Source: Allokutzneria sp. A3M-2-11 16 (lineage in GTDB: Bacteria > Actinomycetota > Actinomycetes > Mycobacteriales > Pseudonocardiaceae). Taken from it: a stretch of 64,000 nt of DNA. A program made the translations under genes and the position numbers. Shown here one piece after another: positions 36,238 to 45,361 of this stretch. The stretch's first letter is position 1, and each line of letters opens with the position of its first letter. The notes under the pieces were generated by a model, which saw only the letters and a program-made list of their open reading frames with translations, made no database searches and was not told the DNA's origin. The DNA lies in assembly GCF_024213555.1 (NCBI RefSeq), contig NZ_JANAVO010000012.1:62001-126000 (forward strand), written 5' to 3'.

Positions 36238-37391
36238 CACACCGCCAGCCGTTCGTGCGCGTACGTCGGCGACAGGGCCGAGCCCGAGGTCACCGCGGAC
36301 GCGAGCATCCGGCCCAGGCTCAGCCCGAACGGCATGCCGTGCCCGGAGAACCCGCCGACCGCCCAGACCCGCTCCCGCACCCGCGACGCCACCGGGACCA
36401 GGTCGGCGGTGAACGCCATCGGCCCCACCCACGAGTCGGTCGCGCGGATCGGCCCGATGTCGGGGAACAACCGCGGCAGCACGCCCAGCAGCGCCTCGTG
36501 CACGGCGTCTTCTGGCACTCCGGCCAGCGCGTCCATGCGGTCCATCGCTCCGGCGCCGCGGCAACCGCCGAGCACAACGCGCCCGTCCGGGGTCTGCTGC
36601 CAGTACTCCCCGTTGGGCGTGATCTGCGCGGACATGCCGGACGAGCAGATCGGCGGCAGCGGCTCGGTCGCGAGCATCTGGCCCTGCACCGGCCTCAACA
36701 GACCGCGCAGTTCCGGCAGCAGCCCGCCGGACCACGCGTTCGTCGCCACGATGACCGCGTCGGCCGTGATCGAACCCTGCGCGGTCTCGACCCCGCGCTC
36801 GCCGACCGAGGTCACCGCGCAGTGGGGGAACAGCGACGCGCCGTGCCGCACCGCCGCCTCCGCCAGGCCGCGCACGAGCCGCACCGAGTGCACGAGCGCG
36901 CCCGGCAGCAGCATGCCGCCGCACACGTCGTCGGCGAGCCGGGTGCGCACGAGGTCGGCGACTTCCGAACGGTCGAGCACCCGCCCGTCGAAGCCGTCCT
37001 CGTTCAGCGCCGCGACGAACTCCTTGTGCTGGTCGGCGACGAGCGCGAACTGGAGGTGACCGGTCTCGCGGTGGTCGCAGGAGATCTCCTCCTCCGCGAC
37101 GACCTGGGCGACGAGCCGCATTCCCTCGCCCGCGTCGGCGCACACCTCCTTGGCCGCGGGCCCACCGAGGCGCCGCACCGCCTCCGGGTAGGACTCCGCC
37201 GTCGCCTGCACGACCATGCCGCTGTTGCGGCCGGTCGCGCCGGCGGCCAGCTCGCCCGCCTCGACGAGCACGGGGCGGGCACCTTGCCGGGCCAGCCAGT
37301 ACGCGCAGGCGACGCCGAGCAGCCCGCCGCCGACGACCACGACCTCGGCCGTGGCGGGCAGCGCGGACCGTTGCCAGTAGGACGTCGTCAT
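36237..37391 (-). CDS. FAD-dependent D-amino-acid/glycine-oxidase-like enzyme
   Basis: 384 residues from ATG 37391 (MTTSYWQRSALPATAEVVVV); an earlier in-frame codon at 37457 would run into the promoter gap. DAO-family fold with the dinucleotide motif VVGGGLLGVACAYWLARQG at 20-38, ATGRNSGMVVQAT, and a C-terminal FAD contact region VWAVGGFSGHGMPFGLSLGR. First gene of the five-gene operon. In the s56-p1 pathway the corresponding FAD enzyme (Spb39) oxidatively cleaves the lysine-hydrazine adduct to release a hydrazino acid such as hydrazinoacetic acid; the same role is likely here. An unrelated amine oxidase role cannot be excluded. Confidence 0.88.
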   Translation of the reverse strand: MTTSYWQRSALPATAEVVVVGGGLLGVACAYWLARQGARPVLVEAGELAAGATGRNSGMVVQATAESYPEAVRRLGGPAAKEVCADAGEGMRLVAQVVAEEEISCDHRETGHLQFALVADQHKEFVAALNEDGFDGRVLDRSEVADLVRTRLADDVCGGMLLPGALVHSVRLVRGLAEAAVRHGASLFPHCAVTSVGERGVETAQGSITADAVIVATNAWSGGLLPELRGLLRPVQGQMLATEPLPPICSSGMSAQITPNGEYWQQTPDGRVVLGGCRGAGAMDRMDALAGVPEDAVHEALLGVLPRLFPDIGPIRATDSWVGPMAFTADLVPVASRVRERVWAVGGFSGHGMPFGLSLGRMLASAVTSGSALSPTYAHERLAV

Positions 37392-37492
37392 GTCTTGCAC
37401 CCCCGAGTTGTTCGAAGCCAGGAAAGAGTTTTGGGATCGACCGCACAGGCGGCGCACAAATGCGGTACATCGGTGGTGTGGGGAACAGGCCA
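37392..37492. promoter_or_regulatory. Divergent promoter region between the N-N operon and the SARP gene
   Basis: About 100 bp separate the oxidase start (minus strand) from the SARP start. The half with lower GC (GCCAGGAAAGAGTTTTGGGA) is nearest the operon. GTTCGA at 37410 and GATCGA at 37435 resemble the TCGA-containing direct repeats bound by SARPs, but the 25-bp spacing is not the usual 11 or 22. This is the obvious place for operon control; no box can be assigned firmly. Confidence 0.4.
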
Positions 37493-40339
37493 GTGGAGAT
37501 CCGGCTGCTCGGATCGGTCCAAGTGCGCGTCGGCGGTCGGGCCGTCGCCGCGGGCGGGCCGCGCCAGCTCCGGCTGCTGGCGACCCTCGCGCTCAGCGCC
37601 AACCAGCCGGTTTCCGTGCGGCGCCTGGCCGAAAGCGTCTGGGACGACGAGCCGCCCGCCTCCGCCGGACCGAACCTGCGCGGGTACGTGGCCGCCCTCC
37701 GCAAGATCATCGAGGTCGATCCGGACGTGCGCCTGCTCGCCCACCGCGGCGGCTACCAGCTCACGGCCCCGGCCGAATCGATCGACGCGCAGGAATTTCG
37801 CGTTCGCCTCGCCGAATCCGCGGGGCAGCCCGAAGAGGCAGTCGAACGGGTCCGATCCGCCCTGGAGCTCTGGCGCGGCGAACCGTGCGAGGACGTCCGG
37901 CTCGGCCCGGGGGCGGAGCCGCTGCTGACGGAGCTCAACGATCTGCACGCGCTCGCCGTCGAAGAGCTGGCGCGGGCGCGGCTGGCCCTGGGCGAGCACG
38001 GGGAGCTGGCGGGGGAGTTGCGCGCCTGGGTCGCCCGGTACCCGCTGCGCGAACGCCTGCGGGCGTTGCTGATCACCGCGCTGTCCGGGGCGGGCAGGCA
38101 GACCGAGGCGCTGCAGACCTACGACGACGCCCGGCGGATGCTCGCGGTGGAGTTGGGAGTCGAGCCCAGCGTCGAGTTGCAAGCCGCCTACCAGCAGGTT
38201 CTCGCCAAGGAGGGCAACTCGGCGGCGCTGCGCCGGGTGCCGAGGCAGCTGCCAGCGGACACCACCGACTTCACCGGCCGCGCCGACCTGGTCGCCGCGC
38301 TGACCGATCTGCTGACCGGGCCCGGCCTGCCGCTGGTGGCGATCTCCGGCCCGGCGGGCGTCGGCAAGAGCGCGCTCGCGCTGCGCACCGCCCACCTCCT
38401 CCGATCGTCCTTTTCGGACGGTCAGCTGCACGTGTCGCTGTCCGGGGCGGCCACCCGCCCGCGCACCGCCTACGACGCCCTCGGCGAGCTGCTTCGCTCC
38501 CTCGGCGGCGCGGGAACCGTTGTGCCGGACGGACTTGACGAACGCGCCGCGCTCTACCGGGAGCGCCTAGCGGACCGCAAGATCTTGATCGTGCTCGACG
38601 ACGCGGCCGACGCGGCGCAGGTGCGGCCGCTGCTGCCCGCGACACCGGGCACCGCAGTGTTGGTGACCGGGCGGGCGCGGCTGGCGGAGCTGCCCGGGGT
38701 GCGGCTGGTCGACCTCGACGTGCTGTCGGCGGCGGAGGCCGGGAAGTTGCTGGCGCGCATCATCGGCCCGGACCGCGTGGCCGCCGAACCGGAAGCGGCG
38801 GACCGGATCATCGAGCGCACCGGGCGCCTGCCGCTGGCGGTGCGCATCGCCGGGGCCCGGCTCGCCGCGCGTCCCATGTGGCCGTTGCGACTGCTCGCCG
38901 ATCGGCTCGACGACGAGCGCGGCCGGCTGGACGAGCTGGCGATCGGCGACCTCGACGTGCGGGCCAGCGTGCGGCTGAGCCTCACCGGGCTCAGCGAGCG
39001 CCCGCGCGCGGCCTTCCGGCTGCTCGGGCTGCTGCCGGGGCGCGAACAGCCCGCGTGGGTGCTCGCGGCGCTGCTCGACGAGCCCGAGCGGGAGGCGGAA
39101 CGCGCGCTTGAGTCCCTTGTGGACGCTCAGCTGCTCTGTGCCTCCACAGTGGACAGTGAGGGCCAGCTCCGCTACCAGCTGCACGACCTGTTGTGGCTCT
39201 GTGCGGCCGAAGAAGCCGCGGAAGAACCCGAAGCCGACCGGGCCGCCGCGCTGCGCCGGGTGGTCGACGGCTGGCTCGAACGGGTCGAGGACCGGGCCGC
39301 GACGGTGCCCGCCTCCTGCCTGATCCCGCGCGCCGGGGCGAGCCTGGAGCGGCGACCGGGCCAGAGCTGCGCGGCCGAGTGGTTCAGCACCGAGAAGCGC
39401 AACCTGACCGACGCCGTGGGCATCGCGCTGGAGCGCGGTGAACTGGAGCGCGCGTCCCGGCTCGCCGGGCGGCTCGACGCGTTCTGGCACCTCACCGGCG
39501 GCGGGCAGGAGTGGGAACGGATGCAACGCGCGGTCCGCGACGCCACCGCGGACGTGCCGGAGCTGCGCATGCTCGCCGACCGCTCGCTCGGCGACATGTG
39601 GTCCGAGCGCGGCCGGATCGCCGAGGCGGCGGAGTCCTTCCGCGCGGCGTTGGCCACCGCGCGCGAGCTGGGCGACGAGCACGAGGCGGCCTGCGCGGAG
39701 GTCGGCCTGGCCTTCTGCCACTGCCTCCGCAAGGAGAACGAGCGGGGCCGGGACCGCGTCGAGCGCGCGCTGGAGACGTTCACCGCGACCGGGAACCGGC
39801 ACGCCGTCGCCCAGACGCTGAAGATCAAGGCGATGCTGTTCTTCGACGCCGACCACGCGGCGGCGCGCGAGTCGATCGACCGAGCGCTGCGCATCGTCAC
39901 CGAGCTCGGCCAGCCGCTCAACGAGGTGAACCTCATGCACACGTTGGCATTGCTGGACACCAGGCGCGGCGCGTTCGAGTCGGCGCTGGTCCAGCTGCGC
40001 GGCGGGCTGCGCCGCATCCGCGAGATCGGCCACCCCAGCGGCGAGGCGTACACGCTGTTCGCGATCGGCGAGAACGAGCGCGGCCTCGGCAGGCACCGCG
40101 AGGCCAAGCGCAGCATCGACGCCGCTCTAGAGATCTTCCTGGAGCTGGGTGACTCCAGGGGCGCGGGCCTGGCCACGCTGAGCAGCGGGCAGCTGCTGGC
40201 CGACCAGAGCATGCACACGGCCGCGCTGGAGCCGTTGCGGCGCAGCCTGGCGCTGCTGCGGCGGGCCGGGCTGGACGAGGCGCACGACCGCGCCCACCGC
40301 GAGCTGCTCCGGTCAACCCTTGCCGCCGGATCGGCCTAA
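37493..40339 (+). CDS. SARP-family regulator with NB-ARC and TPR domains (AfsR-like)
   Basis: About 948 residues from GTG 37493 (MEIRLLGSVQVRVGG), with GGGGAA 8 nt upstream; ATG 37460 is an alternative start. Domains: winged-helix OmpR-type DNA-binding 1-95 (VSVRRLAESVWDDEPPASAG), bacterial transcriptional activator domain about 97-245, NB-ARC ATPase from about 275 (P-loop GPAGVGKS near 286; LIVLDDAADAAQV), and TPR-like repeats from about 650 to the end. SARPs activate antibiotic clusters, and those with NB-ARC/TPR parts integrate signals through ATP-dependent switching. Divergent position makes the five-gene N-N operon the likely target. Confidence 0.93.
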   Translation: MEIRLLGSVQVRVGGRAVAAGGPRQLRLLATLALSANQPVSVRRLAESVWDDEPPASAGPNLRGYVAALRKIIEVDPDVRLLAHRGGYQLTAPAESIDAQEFRVRLAESAGQPEEAVERVRSALELWRGEPCEDVRLGPGAEPLLTELNDLHALAVEELARARLALGEHGELAGELRAWVARYPLRERLRALLITALSGAGRQTEALQTYDDARRMLAVELGVEPSVELQAAYQQVLAKEGNSAALRRVPRQLPADTTDFTGRADLVAALTDLLTGPGLPLVAISGPAGVGKSALALRTAHLLRSSFSDGQLHVSLSGAATRPRTAYDALGELLRSLGGAGTVVPDGLDERAALYRERLADRKILIVLDDAADAAQVRPLLPATPGTAVLVTGRARLAELPGVRLVDLDVLSAAEAGKLLARIIGPDRVAAEPEAADRIIERTGRLPLAVRIAGARLAARPMWPLRLLADRLDDERGRLDELAIGDLDVRASVRLSLTGLSERPRAAFRLLGLLPGREQPAWVLAALLDEPEREAERALESLVDAQLLCASTVDSEGQLRYQLHDLLWLCAAEEAAEEPEADRAAALRRVVDGWLERVEDRAATVPASCLIPRAGASLERRPGQSCAAEWFSTEKRNLTDAVGIALERGELERASRLAGRLDAFWHLTGGGQEWERMQRAVRDATADVPELRMLADRSLGDMWSERGRIAEAAESFRAALATARELGDEHEAACAEVGLAFCHCLRKENERGRDRVERALETFTATGNRHAVAQTLKIKAMLFFDADHAAARESIDRALRIVTELGQPLNEVNLMHTLALLDTRRGAFESALVQLRGGLRRIREIGHPSGEAYTLFAIGENERGLGRHREAKRSIDAALEIFLELGDSRGAGLATLSSGQLLADQSMHTAALEPLRRSLALLRRAGLDEAHDRAHRELLRSTLAAGSA

Positions 40340-40403
40340 CTTGGTCTCACTTGGCGCGCGAATGCTGGGAGAGCGTAGGGCGCGTGCCTAGACTCTGGCC
40401 CAT

Positions 40404-42482
40404 ATGGACAGCAGGGAAGCCGCGAAGCTGGTCAGACGGTCGAAGAGCCGCTGGCGCGATCGCGGGTACCCGGCGTGGGTCCAGCTCGTCGGCGCCGCCG
40501 AGGAGCGCTACCCGAGCGCGCTGGACGCGCTGATCGCCATCGCCCGCGACGAGCGCCACCCGTACCAGGCGTGGGCGGGGGAGCTCGTCGCCGACCGCTG
40601 GGTCGCCACCCGGGAGTCCTCGCTGCGCAAGGTGGTGCGCCAGCTGCGCGCGCTGGCCACCGACGGCAAGCCCCGACTGATCACCGCGGCCCTGCACGGG
40701 CAGCTGCTCGACGAGTGGCGCAGCGGGGTGGAACTGGTCGAGCTGTTCGAGGACGAGGACGAGGACGTGCGCGCCGGTGTCGTCGAGGCGTGCACCGCCG
40801 CCACCGGTGACCAGCTCTACGCGCTGTGGGCGCTCAGCGAGCACGAGCAGGTGCTCAACGCGTTGCTGCACAACCCCGTCAAGCCCGACCCCCGGCGCGT
40901 CCCGCCGCTGTCCTCCATCGCGCTCGGCGCCGACGTGGACCCAGGGGAGCTGCTGGACGCCGCGCTGCACGCCGAACGCGCCATCGGCCGGATCGCGCGG
41001 CGGCGCATCCTGTCCACGCCGTCGCTGACGGGTCGGTTGTGCGAGGCGGCGATCGGCCACCCGCGCCGGGTCGAGTTCCTGGTGCGGCACGGGCTCCAGC
41101 CGGAGAAGCCACTGGAATGCGCGCTGTACCTGTTGCGGGCGGACCAGATCGACGCCTACCGCGAGCTGGATCCACAAGGGACGGTCCTCGCGCGCGCGAA
41201 GCTGACCGACGAGCAGGTCATGCAGATCGGCCTCGCCTTCGCCGACAACGACGACCCGCAACGGCTCTGGGAGTTCGCCAGAACCCGGCCGCTGTGCCAG
41301 GCGGTGGAGCTGGTGCACCTGGCGCGGGACTGGCGCCCGGAGACCGACCCGGGACTGTTCGCCCAGCTGGCCGAGATCGAGACGCTCCAGGTCGTGCACG
41401 AGCTCCAGGGTTCGCCGGAGCACTGGGCGCTGAGCTACCGCGTCGGCAGTTCGGTGGTGCACAGCGTCTCGCTCTCGCCCGACGCCACCAGGATCGCGGC
41501 GACGGCCGGATTCCACGCGCCCACCTGGGATCCGCGCTACGGCAGGCAGAAGGAGCAGGGCTCGATCATCGAGCTGGAGGTCGCCTCCGGCAACGAGCTG
41601 TCCATGCACACGGTGGAGGCGGGCTTCGCCCACGTGCTGCACCTCGGGCACGCGGTGATCACCGCGGAGAACATGGGCGCCGAGGGCTCCGTGCTCGCCA
41701 GGCACATCGGGGCGGAGCGCGAGATCCTGACCAAGCACGAGGGCTCGATCGAGGCGCTCGCCCGCTCCCTCAGCGGTTTCGTGGCCGTCACCGGTGGCGG
41801 CGAACTGCTCGTCGGGTCCGGAGTGGACGGTGAGGTCCGCCGCGCGGTCCCCGAGGGCGACCGGTTCCGCCCCGCCTCCCTGTCCGTCCACAGTGGAACG
41901 GGCCGGTTCGCGCTCGGCGGCGCGGAGCTGGCGCTGCTGGACGCCGACGCGCGGCTGCTGGCGACCGCGAAGGAGCCGGGCTGGGTCCGCGAGACCGCGT
42001 TCGTCGACGCCGACACGCTGCTCACCATGGACGGCGACGGCCACCTGTCCCGGTGGACCCGCGACGGCGAGCAACTGGTCCGCGGCACCAGGGCGAAGGT
42101 CCCGCCGGAGCTGGGCAGCCCGCTGGTGGACCTGCGGGTGGTGCCCGCGCGCGGCCTGCTCGCGGCGATGAGCACGCGGGTCGGCAGCCCGGTGCGGCTC
42201 GTGCTCTTCGACCTGGAGACGCTGACCCACGCGGAGGGCTTCGAGCTCTCCGGCTGCACCCTGGCCACCTCGGCGGACGGCGAGCACCTCGCGCTGGGCA
42301 CGAGCTCCGGGCTGGTCTGGTTCTGCGGGATGCCGCCCGCCGGGCTGTTCGAGGTGCTGGCCAAGCCGATCGGCAAGATCACCGACGCGGACCGCGAGGT
42401 CATCGAGGTGGCCAGGGCGAGCGCGGCCCGCCCCGCGGTGCGCCGCGTCCTGGACCTCTTCGCGGAGCTGGTGGGCACATGA
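40404..42482 (+). CDS. HEAT-repeat/beta-propeller-like protein of unknown function
   Basis: 692 residues. The N-terminal half is helical and repeat-like (ALDALIAIARDERHPYQAW; WRSGVELVELFEDEDEDVRA; EACTAATGDQLYALWALSE), resembling HEAT/armadillo repeats. The C-terminal half from about residue 355 has WD40-like beta blades (VHSVSLSPDATRIAATAG; CTLATSADGEHLALGTSSG). No catalytic motif, signal peptide or membrane segment is visible. It overlaps the next small gene by 4 nt, suggesting the two products work together. I do not recognise a named family. Confidence 0.75.
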   Translation: MDSREAAKLVRRSKSRWRDRGYPAWVQLVGAAEERYPSALDALIAIARDERHPYQAWAGELVADRWVATRESSLRKVVRQLRALATDGKPRLITAALHGQLLDEWRSGVELVELFEDEDEDVRAGVVEACTAATGDQLYALWALSEHEQVLNALLHNPVKPDPRRVPPLSSIALGADVDPGELLDAALHAERAIGRIARRRILSTPSLTGRLCEAAIGHPRRVEFLVRHGLQPEKPLECALYLLRADQIDAYRELDPQGTVLARAKLTDEQVMQIGLAFADNDDPQRLWEFARTRPLCQAVELVHLARDWRPETDPGLFAQLAEIETLQVVHELQGSPEHWALSYRVGSSVVHSVSLSPDATRIAATAGFHAPTWDPRYGRQKEQGSIIELEVASGNELSMHTVEAGFAHVLHLGHAVITAENMGAEGSVLARHIGAEREILTKHEGSIEALARSLSGFVAVTGGGELLVGSGVDGEVRRAVPEGDRFRPASLSVHSGTGRFALGGAELALLDADARLLATAKEPGWVRETAFVDADTLLTMDGDGHLSRWTRDGEQLVRGTRAKVPPELGSPLVDLRVVPARGLLAAMSTRVGSPVRLVLFDLETLTHAEGFELSGCTLATSADGEHLALGTSSGLVWFCGMPPAGLFEVLAKPIGKITDADREVIEVARASAARPAVRRVLDLFAELVGT

Positions 42483-42667
42483 CGGAGTTCCCCCGCACGA
42501 TCGGCAAGGTGGCCAACCGCGAGCTGGAGCTCAACGGCTACACCACCTACGACCAGCTGTGCCGGGTGAGCCCCGAGGAGTTGCTGCGCATCCACGGCAT
42601 CGGCCCGAAGTCCATCCGCATCCTCGGCGAGGAGCTGGCCGCGCGCGGGCAGTCCTTCGCCGACTGA
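42479..42667 (+). CDS. 62-residue helix-hairpin-helix protein
   Basis: Short protein MTEFPRTIGKVANRELEL...ARGQSFAD, starting inside the stop of the HEAT/propeller gene. LLRIHGIGPKSIRILGEEL is a helix-hairpin-helix of the type found at the C terminus of the RNA polymerase alpha subunit and in DNA-binding adaptors. Such stand-alone domains are usually small DNA-associated or adaptor proteins. Coupling to the preceding gene is the only hint of function. Its TGA directly abuts the stop of the convergent AraC gene. Confidence 0.8.
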   Translation: MTEFPRTIGKVANRELELNGYTTYDQLCRVSPEELLRIHGIGPKSIRILGEELAARGQSFAD

Positions 42668-43594
42668 TCACTCCGCGAGTCTGCGCTTGCGGAATTCCCT
42701 TGGTGTCTCACCGAAACGGGCTTTGAAGGCCGCGGAGAACCAGGTCGGGGTGAAGCCGGTTCTCGCGGCCACCTCGCCGATCTCGACCTCGCCGGTGGCG
42801 AGCAGGTCCCTGGCCGCCCGCAGCGACTCGTCCTGGCGGAGGTCGCGGAAGGTGATGCCCTCCTCGTGCAGGATCAGCCGGATCTGCCGGGGCGACCAGC
42901 CCAGGGCGCGGGCGACCGCCGGGAGGCACAGATCGCTCTCGCCCACGCGGTCGCGGACGTAGCGCCGGATCGCCGCCGCGGCCTCGACGCGATGGGTCCG
43001 CTGGGGCCCCATGTCGCCGAGCGCGAGCATGCACAGCAGTTCGGCCGCGCGGTCGCAGAGCGCGTTGAACTCGCGATCGGTGAGGGCCTCGGCCTGCTCG
43101 TGGACGCTGTCGATCAGGTTCGCGGTGACCCGGCCCAGCCCGGTGGTCATGTCCAGCTGGGTGTGGACCGGCGCGGCCGGGGCGAGGCGGTGGTCGAACT
43201 CCGCCCTCGGCACCCGGAACGCGTAGGACCGGGACTCCGGGATGCGGATCTGGGAGATCTGGTCGAACCGGTTGATCAGGGCGCTGCCCGGGGTGGCGCG
43301 GCGTTGCTCGTCGCCGCGCCACGCCGAGTACGACCCGAACAGGGGCAGCATGATCCAGTAGTGCTCGTCGCCGGGGGACTGGCGGACCAGCGACGGCGTG
43401 CGGAGGCTGACGCGGTCACCGCGCTGGTCCCAGTGGACCAGGGCGTAGGCCGAGCTCTCCTGAGCGGTCAGCGCCGAGTACCAGGTCTCCGGGTCGCGGT
43501 AGCGGTGGCGCATCGGAACGAAGCTGTCGGCCAGCTCCGACCACGCTTCCGACGAGTCGATCGTGAAGTTGAGGTAGTGCACGACGATCTCCAT
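42668..43594 (-). CDS. AraC-family transcription regulator
   Basis: 308 residues. The N-terminal part resembles the AraC_binding_2 cupin-like domain (SAWRGDEQRRATPGSALINR). The C-terminal DNA-binding domain has two helix-turn-helix units (LCLPAVARALGWSPRQIRLI; GEVEIGEVAARTGFTPTWFS) and the closing FKARFGETPREFRKRR. Divergent from the acyltransferase at 43760, which is its likeliest target. Confidence 0.93.
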   Translation of the reverse strand: MEIVVHYLNFTIDSSEAWSELADSFVPMRHRYRDPETWYSALTAQESSAYALVHWDQRGDRVSLRTPSLVRQSPGDEHYWIMLPLFGSYSAWRGDEQRRATPGSALINRFDQISQIRIPESRSYAFRVPRAEFDHRLAPAAPVHTQLDMTTGLGRVTANLIDSVHEQAEALTDREFNALCDRAAELLCMLALGDMGPQRTHRVEAAAAIRRYVRDRVGESDLCLPAVARALGWSPRQIRLILHEEGITFRDLRQDESLRAARDLLATGEVEIGEVAARTGFTPTWFSAAFKARFGETPREFRKRRLAE

Positions 43595-43759
43595 CGGGTG
43601 GCGGGTTTACGTCGAGGTGCCGGTGAACTTACGGCCTGGGGCACGAAATCCAGCTCCCCCTTTGCGGTGGTTCTTCCCGGGGAGAAGATCACTTCTCACG
43701 GCCATTCCTTCGCCCGGGGGCGAAAAGCGGCGCCCGTGAATCTGATACCGGAGGACCAC

Positions 43760-44932
43760 GTGGACATTCGAGATGGCGACGAAGCCATTGTGCGGCAACC
43801 AGGAAACGCCGAGACGACAGGGCACGCCCGGCTGCCATCCCTCACCGGTATCCGGATCTTCGCCGCCGGACTGGTGCTCGTGGCCCACGCCTTCTTCCTG
43901 CCCGGTCTCTACGCCGACGCCGCGGTCCAGAAGGGCACCAGCGCCCTGGTCCCGCTGGCCACCTCGTCGGTCACCCTCTTCTTCGTGCTCTCCGGCCTGG
44001 TCCTGACCTGGTCGGCCCGGCCCGCCGACACCGCGAGGCAGTTCTGGCGCCGCCGGTTCGTCCGGATCTTCTCCAACCACGCGGTGGCCTGGGCGCTGGG
44101 GACGGCACTGGTCATCGGCTACGGCATCCACGTGAACCTGGTTTCCCCGGGCGACGAGTACAACCCGCTCGCCGTGCTGGCGAGCCTGTTCCTGGTGCAG
44201 AACTGGGTTCCCACGAACGAGTTCCTGCTCGGCCCGAACCCGTTGGCGTGGTCGCTGGCCTGTGAGTTCTTCTTCTACCTGCTCTTCCCGGTCCTGCTCC
44301 CGCTCGTCCGCGGGATTCCGGTGCGCAGGCTGTGGCTGACCGCCTGGGTGGCCGTGCTCGTCGGCCTGTCCGTTCCGGCGCTGGCGACGCTGCTGCACGG
44401 ACCCGACTTCCTCCCCACCATCCCCGTTCCGGGCTCGCAGATCTGGCTGGCCTACTTCCTGCCCGCTGCCCGCCTGCCGGAGTTCGTGCTCGGCATGGTG
44501 CTCGCGCGCATCCTCGCCGAGGGTTTGTGGCGACCGCTGCACATGGGCCTCGTCCTCCCGCTGCCGTTCCTGGCGATCGGGACCCTGGCGGTCCTGCCGC
44601 CGGTGTTCGCCTTCGGCCCGTACTTCGCGCTTCCGGTCGCGCTGATCGTCGGTGAGGTCGCCTCGCGTGACGTCCGCGGTGTCCCCTCGTTCCTCCGGCG
44701 TCCGGCGATGATCTACCTCGGGGACCGCTCGTTCGCGCTCTACATGATCCACTACGTGGTGATCATGTACTTGTGCCAGTTCGTCTTCACACCCGGAGCG
44801 AAGTTCGGCATTCCGGCCGCCACGGCCTTGATCCTGCTGGTCGTCATTCCGGTGTCGCTCGGTGCGGCCTGGCTGCTGCACAGGTTCGTGGAGCGCCCCG
44901 CGGTGACCCACCTGGCGACTCGGCGGCGTTAG
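43760..44932 (+). CDS. Acyltransferase-3 (OafA-like) integral membrane acyltransferase
   Basis: 390 residues from GTG 43760, with GGAGG 6 nt upstream. Typical acyltransferase-3 opening RLPSLTGIRIFAAGLVLVAH (conserved Arg-Ile/Arg-Phe and the catalytic-type His), FFVLSGLVLTWSA, RRRFVRIF, and about ten transmembrane helices to SLGAAWLLHRFVERP. These enzymes O-acylate sugars, cell-wall polymers or macrolides. Substrate unknown; it is divergent from an AraC regulator and is not obviously tied to a biosynthetic cluster. Confidence 0.9.
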   Translation: MDIRDGDEAIVRQPGNAETTGHARLPSLTGIRIFAAGLVLVAHAFFLPGLYADAAVQKGTSALVPLATSSVTLFFVLSGLVLTWSARPADTARQFWRRRFVRIFSNHAVAWALGTALVIGYGIHVNLVSPGDEYNPLAVLASLFLVQNWVPTNEFLLGPNPLAWSLACEFFFYLLFPVLLPLVRGIPVRRLWLTAWVAVLVGLSVPALATLLHGPDFLPTIPVPGSQIWLAYFLPAARLPEFVLGMVLARILAEGLWRPLHMGLVLPLPFLAIGTLAVLPPVFAFGPYFALPVALIVGEVASRDVRGVPSFLRRPAMIYLGDRSFALYMIHYVVIMYLCQFVFTPGAKFGIPAATALILLVVIPVSLGAAWLLHRFVERPAVTHLATRRR

Positions 44933-45273
44933 CGCGACGGTGGGTCCGGTGCGAGCGACCCGTCCGGCGCGATGTGCTCGAAGATCTGGTCGAGCAGCGT
45001 CAGCACGTGCGGGTCGTCCACCGCGTAGAAGTGGTGCCGCCCCTCTCGGCGGGCGGTCACCACCCCCGCCAGCCGCAGCTTGGTCAGGTGCTGGCTGACG
45101 GTGGGGATGCTCACGCCGACGCGCTGGGCGAGCGTGCCCACGTCGTAGGTGCCCTGGGCGCACAGCCAGACCAGGTGCAGCCGCGGCGGGCTGGACAACA
45201 ACGCGAAGGTGGCGGCGGCGGCGCTGAGCTGGACCGGCGTCGGCTCGGAATTTTTCGGCATGACGAGATTCAT
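44929..45273 (-). CDS. ArsR-family winged-helix regulator
   Basis: 114 residues. Winged helix: FALLSSPPRLHLVWLCAQG, TYDVGTLAQRVGVSIPTVSQHLTKLRLAGVV, and REGRHHFYAVDD. The ELCVCDL-type metal site of classical ArsR is not seen; one Cys (Cys39) and the HHFY histidines could still bind metal. Divergent from a cation antiporter, so it may control metal efflux. Its TAA shares TTAG with the acyltransferase stop. Confidence 0.9.
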   Translation of the reverse strand: MNLVMPKNSEPTPVQLSAAAATFALLSSPPRLHLVWLCAQGTYDVGTLAQRVGVSIPTVSQHLTKLRLAGVVTARREGRHHFYAVDDPHVLTLLDQIFEHIAPDGSLAPDPPSR

Positions 45274-45308
45274 TGTTCCCCGCGACCCAACCAGGGGCTA
45301 GACACGCC

Positions 45309-45334
45309 GACATTTTGGTGATTGCGAAAGTGTC
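45309..45334. promoter_or_regulatory. Candidate ArsR operator
   Basis: Imperfect inverted repeat GACATTTTGG / CGAAAGTGTC within the divergent gap between the ArsR-type gene and the antiporter. Size and placement suit ArsR-family binding, but the arms match at only about seven positions. Confidence 0.3.
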
Positions 45335-45361
45335 GAAGTGTGTGCGAACGTCGACGCCGTG

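Noticed and set aside
32356-37391. Piperazic-acid (KtzI/KtzT-type) pathway
   Set aside because: That route uses a haem KtzT-like cyclase with the N-hydroxylase; no such gene is here, whereas cupin and MetRS-like genes are.
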